Shown in pieces: positions 53,159 through 62,497 of a DNA stretch of 64,000 bases (the stretch's first letter is position 1; the number at the start of each line of letters is the position of its first letter). Where the stretch lies: NCBI RefSeq assembly GCF_029846635.1, contig NZ_JARVTG010000001.1, positions 3,993,001 to 4,057,000 of the forward strand. Direction: 5' to 3'. The notes beneath the pieces were generated by a model. That model worked only from the letters and a program-made list of their open reading frames with translations. It searched no databases and was not told the origin of the DNA. This DNA comes from Pokkaliibacter sp. MBI-7 (GTDB lineage: Bacteria > Pseudomonadota > Gammaproteobacteria > Pseudomonadales > Balneatricaceae). A program made the position numbers and the translations under genes.

Positions 53159-54032
53159 AAGGCACAGCTCCCAGCGTCCAGCTTTGAAATTGTGGGTGAC
53201 CTTCGGATACATGCTAAAAACATCGGAGGGTATGAGCTGGATATGTTTCTGGATAATGCCTACGCAGTATATACATCGGGTAACCGGGATTTAGATGCTG
53301 TTTTCAGTGACCAGATTGAGTCGGTAAAAAGGCAGCAGAAAGTGTATGGCGGGCCAGATGTTAAAAGCATTTTTCCTGTAATCAAGCCAGTTGACTACTT
53401 TGAAGTCGTCAAAAAGCAGCTCAAACAAGCGGGCTACAATAGTGAAGAGCTGCCGATGTACTACCAAAAGTTGAACGATGACCTCTATGAGGTGTACGTG
53501 TTTAATTCGACGGAGAATATGCGCCTTGTAACGCCCGATGATGTTAAAAAGCTGGAAATAGAAAATACGATATCGTCTGTCGCTGCTCAGAATATCGCTC
53601 GTCACTATAAAGAAGCAGGTGCCAGTATCAGCGAAATAGACACCAACGGGAACGGCCATATATTTCGATTTAAAGCTGATGAAAACTATGAGGCATCCTT
53701 AATATTGGCTTCAGATTATTTGAAAGATTTACAGGTGAATAGCAAAGGGCCCATTGTTGTCTTCATTCCTGCCAGAAATATCGCTTTGATCACTGATTCA
53801 GGTGACGTGCAGGCGACACAACTGGCTGCTGGCATTTCAGCCCGGGTTTATAGCGAAATGGGCTATGCCATTTCACCCTATGGGTACATCAAAAAAGATG
53901 GGGAATGGGTTCGGTATACCCCCTGATTTAAAGCGTTAGGTATTTGGGGAAACCGTTAGTGATCCAGGTGAGATAGGGCCAGCTGAGATCCAAGCCAGGG
54001 CTGCGGTGATCCACACTCACTTTCACTCATAC

Positions 54033-54059
54033 CAAAAAGCCCCGCCGTGAAGGCGGGGC
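54033..54059 (-). terminator. Terminator of the mdc-mad operon
   Basis: On the minus strand GCCCCGCC-TTCAC-GGCGGGGC is followed by TTTTTGG, 22 bp after the madM stop. Confidence 0.9.
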
Positions 54060-54080
54060 AAACGCTATGGCGCGGGTAAC

Positions 54081-54845
54081 TCAGGCGGCAATGCCGCGGA
54101 CGATAAAGAACAGCAGTGACGGGCCAAGCAGGCAGCCAAGGGCGGTGTAGAACGCCGCGGTGAGGCAGCCGTAAGGCACCAGTTTGGGATCGGTAGCGGC
54201 AAGGCCTGCGGCGACGCCGCTGGACGTGCCCATCAGGCCGCCAAAGATAACAGCGGTGCGCGGGTTGTTAAGGCCAATATAGGGCGCAACAAAGGGCGTG
54301 GCGATCATCACCAGAATGGCTTTGACCAGACCGGCCGCGATGGAGAGCGCCATCACCTCGGAGCTGGCGCCAATGGCCGCTCCCGTGACCGGGCCGACGA
54401 TATAGGTCACGGCGCCGGCACCGATGGTGGTCAGGCTGACCGCATCGGTATAGCCAAAGGCCAGCGCCACCACTACACCAGCGATGAACGACGAACCGAT
54501 GCCAAACAGCAGCGAGATCACCCCCGGTACGCCTGCCCGTTTCAGTTCATCGACATTGACGCCGAAGGCCGTGGCGACAATGGCAAAGTCACGCAGCATG
54601 GCACCGCCCATCAGGCCAATCCCGGACAAGACCGAAATATCCACCAGCCCCTTCTTGCCGCCGGTAAACAGGCCACCGAAGTAGGCCAGCAGCAAGCCGA
54701 GAAAAATGGCGATGGCTGAGCCGTGCAGGCGGCCATGGGTAAAGCGTTGGGAAATCCAGTAGGACAGCCACATGGTGGCGCCGATGACGGCAAAGCCGCT
54801 GACCAGACCGTAACTACTGATGACTTTTTGCAGAGCTTCGTACAT
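54081..54845 (-). CDS. madM: Malonate transporter, MadM subunit
   Basis: A 254-residue membrane protein with about 8 hydrophobic segments. With MadL it forms a sodium-dependent malonate importer. Landmarks are YGLVSGFAVIGATMWLSYWI, FGGLFTGGKKGLVDISVLSG, AVTYIVGPVTGAAIGASSEV and GGLMGTSSGVAAGLAATDP. AAGGTG precedes the ATG; it begins 9 bp after madL and ends the operon. Confidence 0.93.
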   Translation of the reverse strand: MYEALQKVISSYGLVSGFAVIGATMWLSYWISQRFTHGRLHGSAIAIFLGLLLAYFGGLFTGGKKGLVDISVLSGIGLMGGAMLRDFAIVATAFGVNVDELKRAGVPGVISLLFGIGSSFIAGVVVALAFGYTDAVSLTTIGAGAVTYIVGPVTGAAIGASSEVMALSIAAGLVKAILVMIATPFVAPYIGLNNPRTAVIFGGLMGTSSGVAAGLAATDPKLVPYGCLTAAFYTALGCLLGPSLLFFIVRGIAA

Positions 54846-54854
54846 GGCGGCACC

Positions 54855-55259
54855 TTAGGCTTGAGAAGTGGCAGATTCGGCTTTGACGCTGTCAGCGGTG
54901 GCAACGGGCTTTCCCATTTTGTCGAGCAGTGGCACCAGCGCGAAACCCGCAATGACGGCCACTACCCCGGCGGTAATGGCCATCGGGCCGCCGCTCAGTG
55001 CGCCGTACACATTCTGCTGGGCCGCCATGGCGACCACCACGGGGATATACACCGCGCTCCAGAACTCGATGCCCTGTTCCGTCTTAGGGTTCATCAAACC
55101 GCGCTTTTGCAGATAGGTGCCGGCAAAGATCAGCAGGATCATGGCGATCCCGACGCCGCCGACATTGGCCGGTACGCCGATGGCAATACCGAGCAGTTGA
55201 CCGATATAGATACCCGCCAGGGTACAGATGGACAGTAGTGCGACTCCGTAAATGATCAT
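54855..55259 (-). CDS. madL: Malonate transporter, MadL subunit
   Basis: A 134-residue membrane protein with four hydrophobic segments (MIIYGVALLSICTLAGIYIG, NVGGVGIAMILLIFAGTYL and others). The small subunit of the malonate/sodium symporter. GGAGACACACC precedes its ATG, nearly the same leader as mdcA. It lies 185 bp after mdcH, same strand, so the uptake genes close the mdc operon or use an internal promoter. Confidence 0.93.
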   Translation of the reverse strand: MIIYGVALLSICTLAGIYIGQLLGIAIGVPANVGGVGIAMILLIFAGTYLQKRGLMNPKTEQGIEFWSAVYIPVVVAMAAQQNVYGALSGGPMAITAGVVAVIAGFALVPLLDKMGKPVATADSVKAESATSQA

Positions 55260-55444
55260 GGTGTGTCTCCAGCTTGGCTATTGTTTTTATTGCCTGTTAG
55301 AACGCGTTTACGGTCTTGTTTTACCTTTTCAGATTAAAAAGGCGGTACTGCAGTTTTCGTTACTTTGTGGTCCTCATCGTCAGGGGGAGGCTATCCCACT
55401 TATACCCGTACATCTCAGTTCTCTTTAGTGCTCTTCAGTGCACT

Positions 55445-56350
55445 TCAATTCTCCGCCCGAAAGCCATGTTGGCTGCTGACAGCAAGGCACTGACCCTGTG
55501 GCAGCAGACGTCTGAACAGGCTGGTCAGCGTGGCGCCCGGCGGCATTTCCAGCACCCGTTCGATGCCACGCTCCACCAGCATCTGGCTGGCAGCATGCCA
55601 CCTTACCTGCCGGGCCATATTCCAGGCCAGATCATCAGCAATGTCTTCCGCCTTGCGGATAACTCTGGCCCGTGCCGCGCTGATATAGGCGCAGCGCGGC
55701 GGGCTGAACTCGACTCTGGTCACGGCCTGTTGCAACGCTGCTGCAGGCTCCTGCAGCAGCGGACAGTGCGACGGCACGCTGACCTCCAGCAGGCGGGCGG
55801 CGCAGCTTTCCTGCTGCTGCACCAGTGTTGCCGTGGCCTGCAGGGCGTCAGTGCGACCGGCCAGTACCCACTGGTTCCCGGCATTCAGATTGGCCAGCCA
55901 GACGGGCTGCTGCTGGGCCTGCAGTTGCGCCACACTGCGCTCGACACAATCCAGACTGGCACCGACCAGTGCCAGCATGCCGTACCCCTGTGGAAAGGCC
56001 TGCTGCATCAGCTCACCGCGCAGGCTGACCAGCTGCAACGCATCAGCAAAACTCAGGCTGTCAGCGATGACGGCCGCGGCATAGGCGCCAATGGACAAGC
56101 CCATCACGTAATCGGCCGTGATGCCCTGATGACGCAGCCAGCGTGCCCAGGCCACTCCGCTGATCAGCAGTGCCAGTTGCACATTGCGGCTGTGCCGCAG
56201 TGCTTCAGCGCTGTCCAGATCGCTGAGGGGCTGCGCCAGCAGGCTTTCTGCCTCCTCCTGCACCTGATGAAACACCCCATGATCAGGCCAGCCCTGTAGC
56301 ATGCCCGATTGCTGTGCACCCTGACCGGGGAAGGTGAATGCCGTCAGCAT
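55445..56350 (-). CDS. mdcH: Malonate decarboxylase, malonyl-CoA:ACP malonyltransferase subunit
   Basis: A 301-residue FabD-like acyltransferase that loads malonyl from malonyl-CoA onto the MdcC carrier protein to start the cycle. N-terminal motif TFPGQGAQQSGML, nucleophile GLSIGAYAA (Ser86) and the catalytic His in EVSVPSHCPLL are present. Start ATG 56350 overlaps mdcG by 7 bp, so the upstream in-frame extension to 56590 is not used. Confidence 0.92.
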   Translation of the reverse strand: MLTAFTFPGQGAQQSGMLQGWPDHGVFHQVQEEAESLLAQPLSDLDSAEALRHSRNVQLALLISGVAWARWLRHQGITADYVMGLSIGAYAAAVIADSLSFADALQLVSLRGELMQQAFPQGYGMLALVGASLDCVERSVAQLQAQQQPVWLANLNAGNQWVLAGRTDALQATATLVQQQESCAARLLEVSVPSHCPLLQEPAAALQQAVTRVEFSPPRCAYISAARARVIRKAEDIADDLAWNMARQVRWHAASQMLVERGIERVLEMPPGATLTSLFRRLLPQGQCLAVSSQHGFRAEN

Positions 56351-57114
56351 GGGCTTGGCTCTGCGGGCGTTGCCGATCCGACCGGGCAGGCGTGTAGCCT
56401 TGCCTGCCAGGGATCCGTCACCAGCTGCGGGCCAGCATTGCTTTTGAGCAAAATGCCTTGGCGCAATACCGGGCCCGGCCTGCTGTCGCTCTGCGCTGCC
56501 CACTCCGCCAGAGCGATGGCGCCCAGCGGCGTTTCCAGCTGAATATCCACCCGGCACAGTGGCGACTGGCCGAGCAGCTGCGACTGCCACTCTTGCGCCA
56601 GTGCCGGGCTGATGTGCGAAGGCGCGCGGATCAGCAGATCCAGATCACTGTCGTCATGCAGTAGTGGCTGTCCACTGGCCAGTTCATAACCGAGACTGCC
56701 GGTAATGCCCCAGCGCAGGCCAAGCTCAGCCGCCCAACCGGCAAGCTGATCGAGCATACGTAGTACCGGATGCGTCAGGCGCAGCGGGTGTCGGCACCAG
56801 CGCTGTTCGCTCACCAGCTGCTCCGGTGTCAGGCGCTCCAGCACCGCCGCACGCGGCAGGTAAGCCGCATAACGCTCAGCTTTGCTGGCACCTCGTACCC
56901 CGACGGGCAGCAGGTTGGCCGATGGAGGCTGGTCCCGGCGAATCACCACCGGGCCCTGTCCCTGTGCCAGCCACACTGGCAGAGGGGCGATGCCTTCCGC
57001 TCCCGGCTGGGGGGCGGGTAGCAGCGCTGAACGCGCCGCCCACAGCAGGTCATGTGCAGTCCAGCCACTATCCTGCGCTGTGCCGGGCTGCTCAGCGGAG
57101 ACGGCACGCAGCAT
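56344..57114 (-). CDS. mdcG: Malonate decarboxylase holo-ACP synthase (phosphoribosyl-dephospho-CoA transferase)
   Basis: A 256-residue nucleotidyltransferase that attaches 2'-(5''-triphosphoribosyl)-3'-dephospho-CoA to Ser25 of MdcC. The GS...D-x-D motif is WGITGSLGYELASG followed by DDSDLDLLIRAP; the N-terminal HDLLWAARSALLP is shared by MdcG proteins. It starts at ATG 57114 through a TGATG overlap with mdcDE, giving translational coupling. Confidence 0.92.
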   Translation of the reverse strand: MLRAVSAEQPGTAQDSGWTAHDLLWAARSALLPAPQPGAEGIAPLPVWLAQGQGPVVIRRDQPPSANLLPVGVRGASKAERYAAYLPRAAVLERLTPEQLVSEQRWCRHPLRLTHPVLRMLDQLAGWAAELGLRWGITGSLGYELASGQPLLHDDSDLDLLIRAPSHISPALAQEWQSQLLGQSPLCRVDIQLETPLGAIALAEWAAQSDSRPGPVLRQGILLKSNAGPQLVTDPWQARLHACPVGSATPAEPSPC

Positions 57115-58823
57115 CAGTGTGACTCCACCTGCCAGCTCTGGTGCAGGCGCTGTCTGACTTCCCGCGAGGCGCCGCGATGTTCGCCCTGCAGGCGGCACTG
57201 CAGATGGCGATCATCAGCAGGCAGTTGCTGCAAAGCCTGCGTCAGCGTCTGTCGAACCTGCTCAATATCTGCCTTGTCGGGGTAGTCGGCATGCTGCACC
57301 GGAATCAGCCTTTCGATCAGCCCAAGGCTGGCGAAACTGTGTACGTCGTAGGCCATCGGCGGAATGCTGGCGGCCAGCTCATCCAGTTCGGCTTCACTGC
57401 GCAGGGTGACCCGTGCCGCTGAAGCCTTACCCATGGCGTGGATCAGTACCTTGCTGTCATCCAGCGCGAAGATGCGGTTGGCCTGATAACCGTGGGCGAG
57501 GAAGGCGCCCGACATGGCCTTGCCGACCAGCAGCGACAGCAGCGGATGGCCAGCCAGCCGTGCTCCGGCATAGGCGGCAGCGGCAGCGGCCAGCGCCTGA
57601 TGGATGCCCAGTGCTTCTTCGCGGCGGCCATAGGCCTGACTGGGCACATCGACGATGGCGATCAGTGCGCGTTTGACGGGCAGTTCAGCGTCAGCCCGTT
57701 GCGTCTCTTCAATCAGACTGGTCAGCGCCCAGCCTTCCAGCAGGCCGACTTCACCCTGACGGGCGCGGGGGAAGTGATTGCTGGCGTCAGGCCGGATCAG
57801 GATAAAACGACAGGCACGTCCGCCCAGCTCGCCATCGGCATAGCACACCGAGGGCACGGCGGCGCAGCGCCAGTCCGTTGCTGCGATCAGTGCCTGACTC
57901 CATAGCTCACCCCGGCTGCTGCCCCAGTGCAGGTGGCCTGCCTCTGGCTGCGGTGCAGCGAAAGCGTGCTGTTGCAGGGCGAAGGCCAGCAGCGTGCGGG
58001 CCTGCAGGGCGCTGATCTGGGGGGCGGTGTCGAGTTGCAGCAGAGCGGCCAGCATGGCGTCGGCACGGTCAGTGCGGTGGCTGGCGGGCAGGCCCTGTTG
58101 CAGTAGGCTGAGGGTCGCAGCCCGCACGGCATCAGCGTCATCACTGACAAAGGCATCCACCAGCGTACTGGCTACGCGCTGTTCGCCACCGGTCAGGCTC
58201 CAGATAAACGGGCGGTCGCGGGAGTCGTATTCTGCCACGCCGGCTTCCTGCTCGATGACCTGCGGGCCGTTCAGACCCAGCCGGCCTTCCCGCGTCATCA
58301 GCAGATAGCTGCACAAGCCCGCAGCGATACCCATGCCGCCGAAGCAGCCGACCGGGCCGGTGATGATGCCGATAACGGGCTGATACTGGCGCAGTTCTAC
58401 GATGGCAGCATGAATCTCGGCAATGGCGGCCAGCCCGAGGTTGGCTTCCTGCAGGCGTACTCCGCCGGTTTCCAGCACCAGTACCGCGCAGGTGGGAATA
58501 CCCTGACGGTTATCCTCCACTGCCAGTTCCAGCGCACCAGCTATCTTGGCCCCGGCCACTTCACCGAGGCTACCGCCCTGAAATGCCCCTTCGATGGCGG
58601 CCACCACGGCAGGCTGGCCATTCAGCCGCCCCTTGCCGATCACTACGCCGTCATCAAACTGAGTGACGATGCCCTGTTTCGGCAACCAGGGCGACGTCAG
58701 CCGGGCGAAGGGGTCCAGCAGTTCGGTAAAACTGCCGGGGTCGAGCAGGGCGGCGACCCGTTCACGGGCGCTAAGTTCGATAAAGTTGGCAGGTTGCCAT
58801 CCTGTTGCGACGGGCTCAGCCAT
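57114..58823 (-). CDS. Malonate decarboxylase, fused beta and gamma subunits
   Basis: A 569-residue fusion of MdcD (about residues 1-275) and MdcE (about 300-569), the carboxyltransferase-like pair that decarboxylates malonyl-ACP. The beta part has GAFQGGSLGEVAGAKIAGAL, VLVLETGGVRLQEAN and PVGCFGGMGIAAGLCSYLLM; the gamma part has IVDVPSQAYGRREEALGIHQ, LLVGKAMSGAFLAHGYQANR and ALDDSKVLIHAMGK. The linker around 275-300 is Ala/Gln-rich with no stop or frameshift. AGGAGG sits before the ATG, overlapping mdcC by 8 bp. In Klebsiella and Pseudomonas the subunits are separate genes. Confidence 0.92.
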   Translation of the reverse strand: MAEPVATGWQPANFIELSARERVAALLDPGSFTELLDPFARLTSPWLPKQGIVTQFDDGVVIGKGRLNGQPAVVAAIEGAFQGGSLGEVAGAKIAGALELAVEDNRQGIPTCAVLVLETGGVRLQEANLGLAAIAEIHAAIVELRQYQPVIGIITGPVGCFGGMGIAAGLCSYLLMTREGRLGLNGPQVIEQEAGVAEYDSRDRPFIWSLTGGEQRVASTLVDAFVSDDADAVRAATLSLLQQGLPASHRTDRADAMLAALLQLDTAPQISALQARTLLAFALQQHAFAAPQPEAGHLHWGSSRGELWSQALIAATDWRCAAVPSVCYADGELGGRACRFILIRPDASNHFPRARQGEVGLLEGWALTSLIEETQRADAELPVKRALIAIVDVPSQAYGRREEALGIHQALAAAAAAYAGARLAGHPLLSLLVGKAMSGAFLAHGYQANRIFALDDSKVLIHAMGKASAARVTLRSEAELDELAASIPPMAYDVHSFASLGLIERLIPVQHADYPDKADIEQVRQTLTQALQQLPADDRHLQCRLQGEHRGASREVRQRLHQSWQVESH

Positions 58824-59133
58824 GGCTCACCTCCTGATCCTGCAGGGCCAGCTCCAGTGCCTGCTCGATACGCAGGCGAATCACACCGGGTGTGGCGGCG
58901 AAATCGTGAATATCCATACGCATGGCGGGCAGGGGCTGCACCGCTTCGATGCGCTCCAGCACCTGACGCCAGCGCGTTTCGCTGCTGGGGCTGGAGGTGA
59001 GGATATGAATATCGGCCTGTGCGCAGGCGCAGGGCTCAATCATCACTTCCAGATCACCGGAGCCGACGTAACCGACGAGGGCCCGGCGTTTGACGCCTGT
59101 GTTGGCCGGGCGTTGAAAATGCAGGTTTTCCAT
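58816..59133 (-). CDS. mdcC: Malonate decarboxylase acyl carrier protein
   Basis: A 105-residue acyl carrier subunit. The prosthetic group attaches to Ser25 in GYVGSGDLEVM, which sits in the conserved N-terminal motif; the rest is an alpha/beta fold (DIHILTSSP, MRMDIHDFAATPGVIRLRIE). It carries the acetyl/malonyl thioester between subunits. AAGGAG precedes ATG 59133, which overlaps the mdcB stop (TGATG). Confidence 0.93.
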   Translation of the reverse strand: MENLHFQRPANTGVKRRALVGYVGSGDLEVMIEPCACAQADIHILTSSPSSETRWRQVLERIEAVQPLPAMRMDIHDFAATPGVIRLRIEQALELALQDQEVSHG

Positions 59134-60035
59134 CACTGCTCCTTATCGTTGTTGTTATCTGCACAGAGACTGTCGACGAACAGGGTGGCGGCCAGCAGAT
59201 CAGCGGCGCCTCCGGCGGAAGCGTTCAGGGCCAATAGCTGCTGTTCCAGTTGCAGCAGTGCCCGGCGGCCAGCCAGTGCGCCACAGCCACCCAGTGCCAG
59301 CACCTGCTGCGCACCGGTTTGCAGAGTACGCAACCCGGCCATGCCTGCACGCGAGAGCACGCAGGTATCACTGAGATGAGTCATGATCGCCAGCAGTGCA
59401 TTGAGGCGGGCAATGGTTTCGCTGTCACCACGCTGACGGCTGCTGCGTAACTGCGGCAATGCCTGCTGCTGAATCTGCGGGAAGCCCTGTTGTGCCTGCT
59501 CCCGTGCGCCGCTGACGGCATAGCGCTGGCAGGCCGTGCTGCCCTTGCTGGCGGGGCGCTGATGTAGCAGCGCCGGGTCAGGCAAGCGGGCCAGACGGGC
59601 GGCACTGTGCAGCAGGTGTTCACTGTGAGTGCGGGCAATCAGGCCGTCGGCGCTGTGCTGCGCGGCGGCAGCAGTAAGCAGACCCAGTGCCCAGATCGCC
59701 CCCCGATGCGTATTCACACCACCGGTGGTAGCCAGCATAGCGGCTTCCGCCTCACGCCCCAGCAGGCCCAGCCGGGCTCGCAGATGCAGTGGGTTGTCGC
59801 TGTACTGAGCGGCGGCGGCCATCTGCGCAAAATAGGGCTCCAGACAGCGTGCCGAATCCAGCATCAGCTGCAGATGCATATCGCTGTGCGCGCCCTGACC
59901 ACGCTGATCCACCAGCGCCGGTTTGGGGCTGAGCAGGGCTTCCTGCTCCAGCGCCCAGCGCGCGCTGGCGGCCAGTTGCCGGGCGCAGTCGGGGGGAGTG
60001 AGCCTGCTGGCAGGCTGCAATGAGGGGAATGACAT
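59133..60035 (-). CDS. mdcB: Triphosphoribosyl-dephospho-CoA synthase
   Basis: A 300-residue CitG-like enzyme that makes the prosthetic group precursor from ATP and dephospho-CoA. Family motifs are ALVDQRGQGAHSDMHLQLML, REAEAAMLATTGGVNTHRGA and IWALGLLTAAAA. AAGGAGG precedes ATG. It lies 12 bp after mdcA and overlaps mdcC. Confidence 0.93.
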   Translation of the reverse strand: MSFPSLQPASRLTPPDCARQLAASARWALEQEALLSPKPALVDQRGQGAHSDMHLQLMLDSARCLEPYFAQMAAAAQYSDNPLHLRARLGLLGREAEAAMLATTGGVNTHRGAIWALGLLTAAAAQHSADGLIARTHSEHLLHSAARLARLPDPALLHQRPASKGSTACQRYAVSGAREQAQQGFPQIQQQALPQLRSSRQRGDSETIARLNALLAIMTHLSDTCVLSRAGMAGLRTLQTGAQQVLALGGCGALAGRRALLQLEQQLLALNASAGGAADLLAATLFVDSLCADNNNDKEQ

Positions 60036-60047
60036 CGCTCTGCCTCC

Positions 60048-61709
60048 TTACCAGCTGCGGAATTTGGCGGGCGGCTGATACAGCCCACCGGACCAGTTTT
60101 GCAGCTCGCCAATGCTTTTGGCCGCCAGCAGATTGCGGCTGGCATCGGCACGACGAATCCCCAGATCTTCCGGATAGGCCACCAACCCTTCCTCACGCAG
60201 TCGGGCGGTTTCCTTCGCATCCTGCTGCAGGCCGATGGGCGTTATCCCGGCCACGGCGGCGATCATGGCGCGGCGCTCATCCGAGCTGCTGGCCTTGTAC
60301 AGATAGGCGATGCCGTCTTCGGTCAGCACGTGGGTGACGTCCTGCGCATAGATCATCACTGGTGCCAGTGGCATCTTGTAGTCACGGGCCATGGCCAGCG
60401 CATCCAGCTCTTGCACAAAGGTGGGCTTGTTGCTGTCCTGAAAGGTTTCCATCATCTGCACCACCAGCTTGCGGCCTTTGCTCAGCAGCGAGTCGTCAGT
60501 GATCATATCCAGCCAGGCTTTGGAGGCATGGCGGCGGCCGCCGGGGTCGTGGCCCATGTTGGGGGCGCCGCCAAATCCGGCCAGACGGCCACGGGTGACG
60601 GTGGAGGAATGGCCTTCGCCATCCACCTGCAGGGTCGAGCCGATAAACATATCGACGGCGTACTGCCCGGCCAGCTGGCAGAAGGCGCGGTTGGAACGCA
60701 TGGAGCCGTCACGGCCGGTGAAGAACACATCCGGGCGGGCGGCAATATAGTCTTCCATCCCCAGCTCGGTGCCGAAGCAGTGCACACTTTCCACCCAGCC
60801 GGACTCGATAGCGGGAATCAGCGTCGGGTGCGGGTTGAGCGTCCAGTGGCGGCAGATCTTGCCTTTCAGCCCCAGCTGCTCGCCGTAGGTCGGTAGCAGC
60901 AGTTCGATGGCGGCGGTATTGAAGCCGATACCGTGGTTGAGCGACTGCACCTGATGGCGGGCATAGATGCCACGAATGGCCATCATCCCCATCAGCACAT
61001 GCAGCGGAGTGATCAGGCGCGGGTCACGGGTGAACAGCGGCTCGATAAAGAAGGGCTTGTCTGCCTGCACAATAAAGTCGACCCAGGAGGCGGGCACATC
61101 GACCCGTGGCAGGTCGGTCACATCATCGACAATCTCGTTGACCTGAAAGATCACGATGCCATCACGGAAGGCAGTGGCTTCCACCAGTGCCGGGGTGTCT
61201 TCGGTGCTCGGGCCGGTGTAGATATTGCCCTGTCGATCCGCCTTGAAGCCTGCCAGCAGCGCCACCTGTGGGTTGAGGTCAACAAACAGGCGGGCATACA
61301 GCTCGATATAAGTGTGGATGGCGCCGATCTCCAGCAGATCATCTTCCAGCAGCTGGCCGATGCGCAGGCTTTGCGGGCCGGAAAAGGAGAAGTCGAGCTT
61401 GCGGGCGATGCCTTTCTCGAACAGGTCGAGATGCTCAGGGCGGCCGACGCTGGGCATGATCATATGCAGATGGTTAACCACTGCCGGGCTGACCTCTGCC
61501 AGCGAGCGGGAAAGGAAGTCCGCCTGCTTCTGGTTATTGCCTTCCAGCACCACCCGGTCACCGGGGCAAATCAGACGTTCCAGCGCCGTGACAATATCGG
61601 CCGTGGGGATAATCGGGCCACTGGCCAGATCGCTGAGGCGTTGCAGGCGTCGGTTCTTCTCCTGACGCCGGGTTTGCCAGTTGACTGGCGAAGCCGTGGA
61701 GGCGTGCAT
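60048..61709 (-). CDS. mdcA: Malonate decarboxylase alpha subunit (acetyl-S-ACP:malonate ACP transferase)
   Basis: A 553-residue CoA-transferase-like subunit that swaps acetyl for malonyl on the carrier protein. Typical stretches are RVVLEGNNQKQADFLSRSLA, VNHLHMIMPSVGRPEHLDLF, LNHGIGFNTAAIELLLPTYG, GRLAGFGGAPNMGHDPGGRR and VLTEDGIAYLYKASS. GAGGACACACC precedes ATG. It is the first gene of the malonate operon on the minus strand. Confidence 0.95.
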   Translation of the reverse strand: MHASTASPVNWQTRRQEKNRRLQRLSDLASGPIIPTADIVTALERLICPGDRVVLEGNNQKQADFLSRSLAEVSPAVVNHLHMIMPSVGRPEHLDLFEKGIARKLDFSFSGPQSLRIGQLLEDDLLEIGAIHTYIELYARLFVDLNPQVALLAGFKADRQGNIYTGPSTEDTPALVEATAFRDGIVIFQVNEIVDDVTDLPRVDVPASWVDFIVQADKPFFIEPLFTRDPRLITPLHVLMGMMAIRGIYARHQVQSLNHGIGFNTAAIELLLPTYGEQLGLKGKICRHWTLNPHPTLIPAIESGWVESVHCFGTELGMEDYIAARPDVFFTGRDGSMRSNRAFCQLAGQYAVDMFIGSTLQVDGEGHSSTVTRGRLAGFGGAPNMGHDPGGRRHASKAWLDMITDDSLLSKGRKLVVQMMETFQDSNKPTFVQELDALAMARDYKMPLAPVMIYAQDVTHVLTEDGIAYLYKASSSDERRAMIAAVAGITPIGLQQDAKETARLREEGLVAYPEDLGIRRADASRNLLAAKSIGELQNWSGGLYQPPAKFRSW

Positions 61710-61824
61710 GGTGTGTCCTCAAGCAGGGTTATTGTTTTTTCCAACACCCTAGGCCGGTGGAGCAGGGCCATCAATCAAGCTTGAGGATGGATCGTTACTC
61801 TGAGGGTAATGGTGGGGGGAGGGC

Positions 61825-62350
61825 CAATCCACCCAAGTTAAGCCTCAACATGTCTTTTGAATCAAATGTTTACGTGGCCTTCCACGGTCCTTTGGTCGGG
61901 GTTTAGACTTGCCCGGTCGTCGGGGAAATGTACAGCGCGCTATCTGTTTTGTCGCTTCCGCTAACCGCTGCATGGCTTTCACGCATCCGGTCAGTACCAC
62001 AGGCAAAATATCTCTCAACGCCATGTGACTGTAAGCACGGTTGATCGCCTGAGCAACTTTTGCTCATGGAGCGCAACATACGGGCAATCAGTGAGGCCAG
62101 TGGCAATTTACGTTGCCGTGAAAAGCCGTTGGGGTGGTCCGGGTGACGCGCCTGTTGGGCAAACTCATCAGAGTACAGAAAGGTCATAAATCGCTGAAGC
62201 AGAGCAGAAAGAGACATGGGAACACAGCCGCAGAGGAGTGAGTTCCCTATTGGTCGCTGTCCGACACAGGACATCATAAGCAGGTTAGTCGGACGGCGAC
62301 CACGAAAAATTATCGATAAGTCAATGATTTATATTGTTTTTCATTAATTT
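61825..62350 (-). mobile_element. Deleted, diverged copy of the same IS
   Basis: The left end keeps the inverted repeat CAATCCACCCAAGTTAA and about 230 bp of the transposase C-terminal region, then jumps to the N-terminal region near base 62060; about 880 bp of the 1416-bp element is missing. Point differences from the full copies are frequent. The right inverted repeat is not recognisable and no target duplication is present. The transposase is dead. It sits between mdcA and a LysR gene. Confidence 0.85.
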
Positions 62351-62351
62351 T

Positions 62352-62477
62352 GGCGGCTTCCCGGGACGCAAGAGCGATTGTGAGCCGGGTGTTAAAACGC
62401 TCTGGCAAGGTTTGCAAGTGCTGAGTACGGCCATGAAAGCCTTCGATATTCTGGATGATATGCGACTACAGACCTGA
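62352..62477 (+). pseudogene. C-terminal fragment of a second IS4-type transposase
   Basis: Starting right at the broken end of the IS remnant, the plus strand reads GGFPGRKSDCEPGVKTLWQG then LQVLSTAMKAFDILDD and stops. LGGF-GRKSDGEPG-KTLW-GL-RL is the usual C-terminus of Tn5/IS50-like IS4-family transposases, so this is the tail of an unrelated element with its front replaced. Confidence 0.7.
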
Positions 62478-62497
62478 CTTATGTGTAATGGAATGCC

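Larger units (their letters stand above)
51628..53926 (+). pseudogene. DUF1444 (YtpQ-like) gene split by IS copy 2
   Basis: The left part (51628-51742) has GAGG before ATG and encodes a signal-like N-terminus (MHRIAVAIISLLLSSSVFAA) up to RLKAQ. The right part (53159-53926) repeats LKAQ from the 10-bp target duplication and continues LPASSFEIVGDLRI to YIKKDGEWVRYTP. Removing the IS and one duplication restores a single 290-residue frame, so there is no other damage. The right part belongs to the DUF1444 family (INKVYGGPDVKS-like loop, GPIVVFIPARN). The inner IS end is open in the same frame, so a frame starting at 53012 runs through into it. Function unknown; the signal peptide suggests export or membrane association. 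Confidence 0.85.

Noticed and set aside
53012..53926. A 304-codon frame starting inside IS copy 2
   Set aside because: Its first 49 codons are IS end sequence; it is the 3' part of the split DUF1444 gene, not an independent gene.
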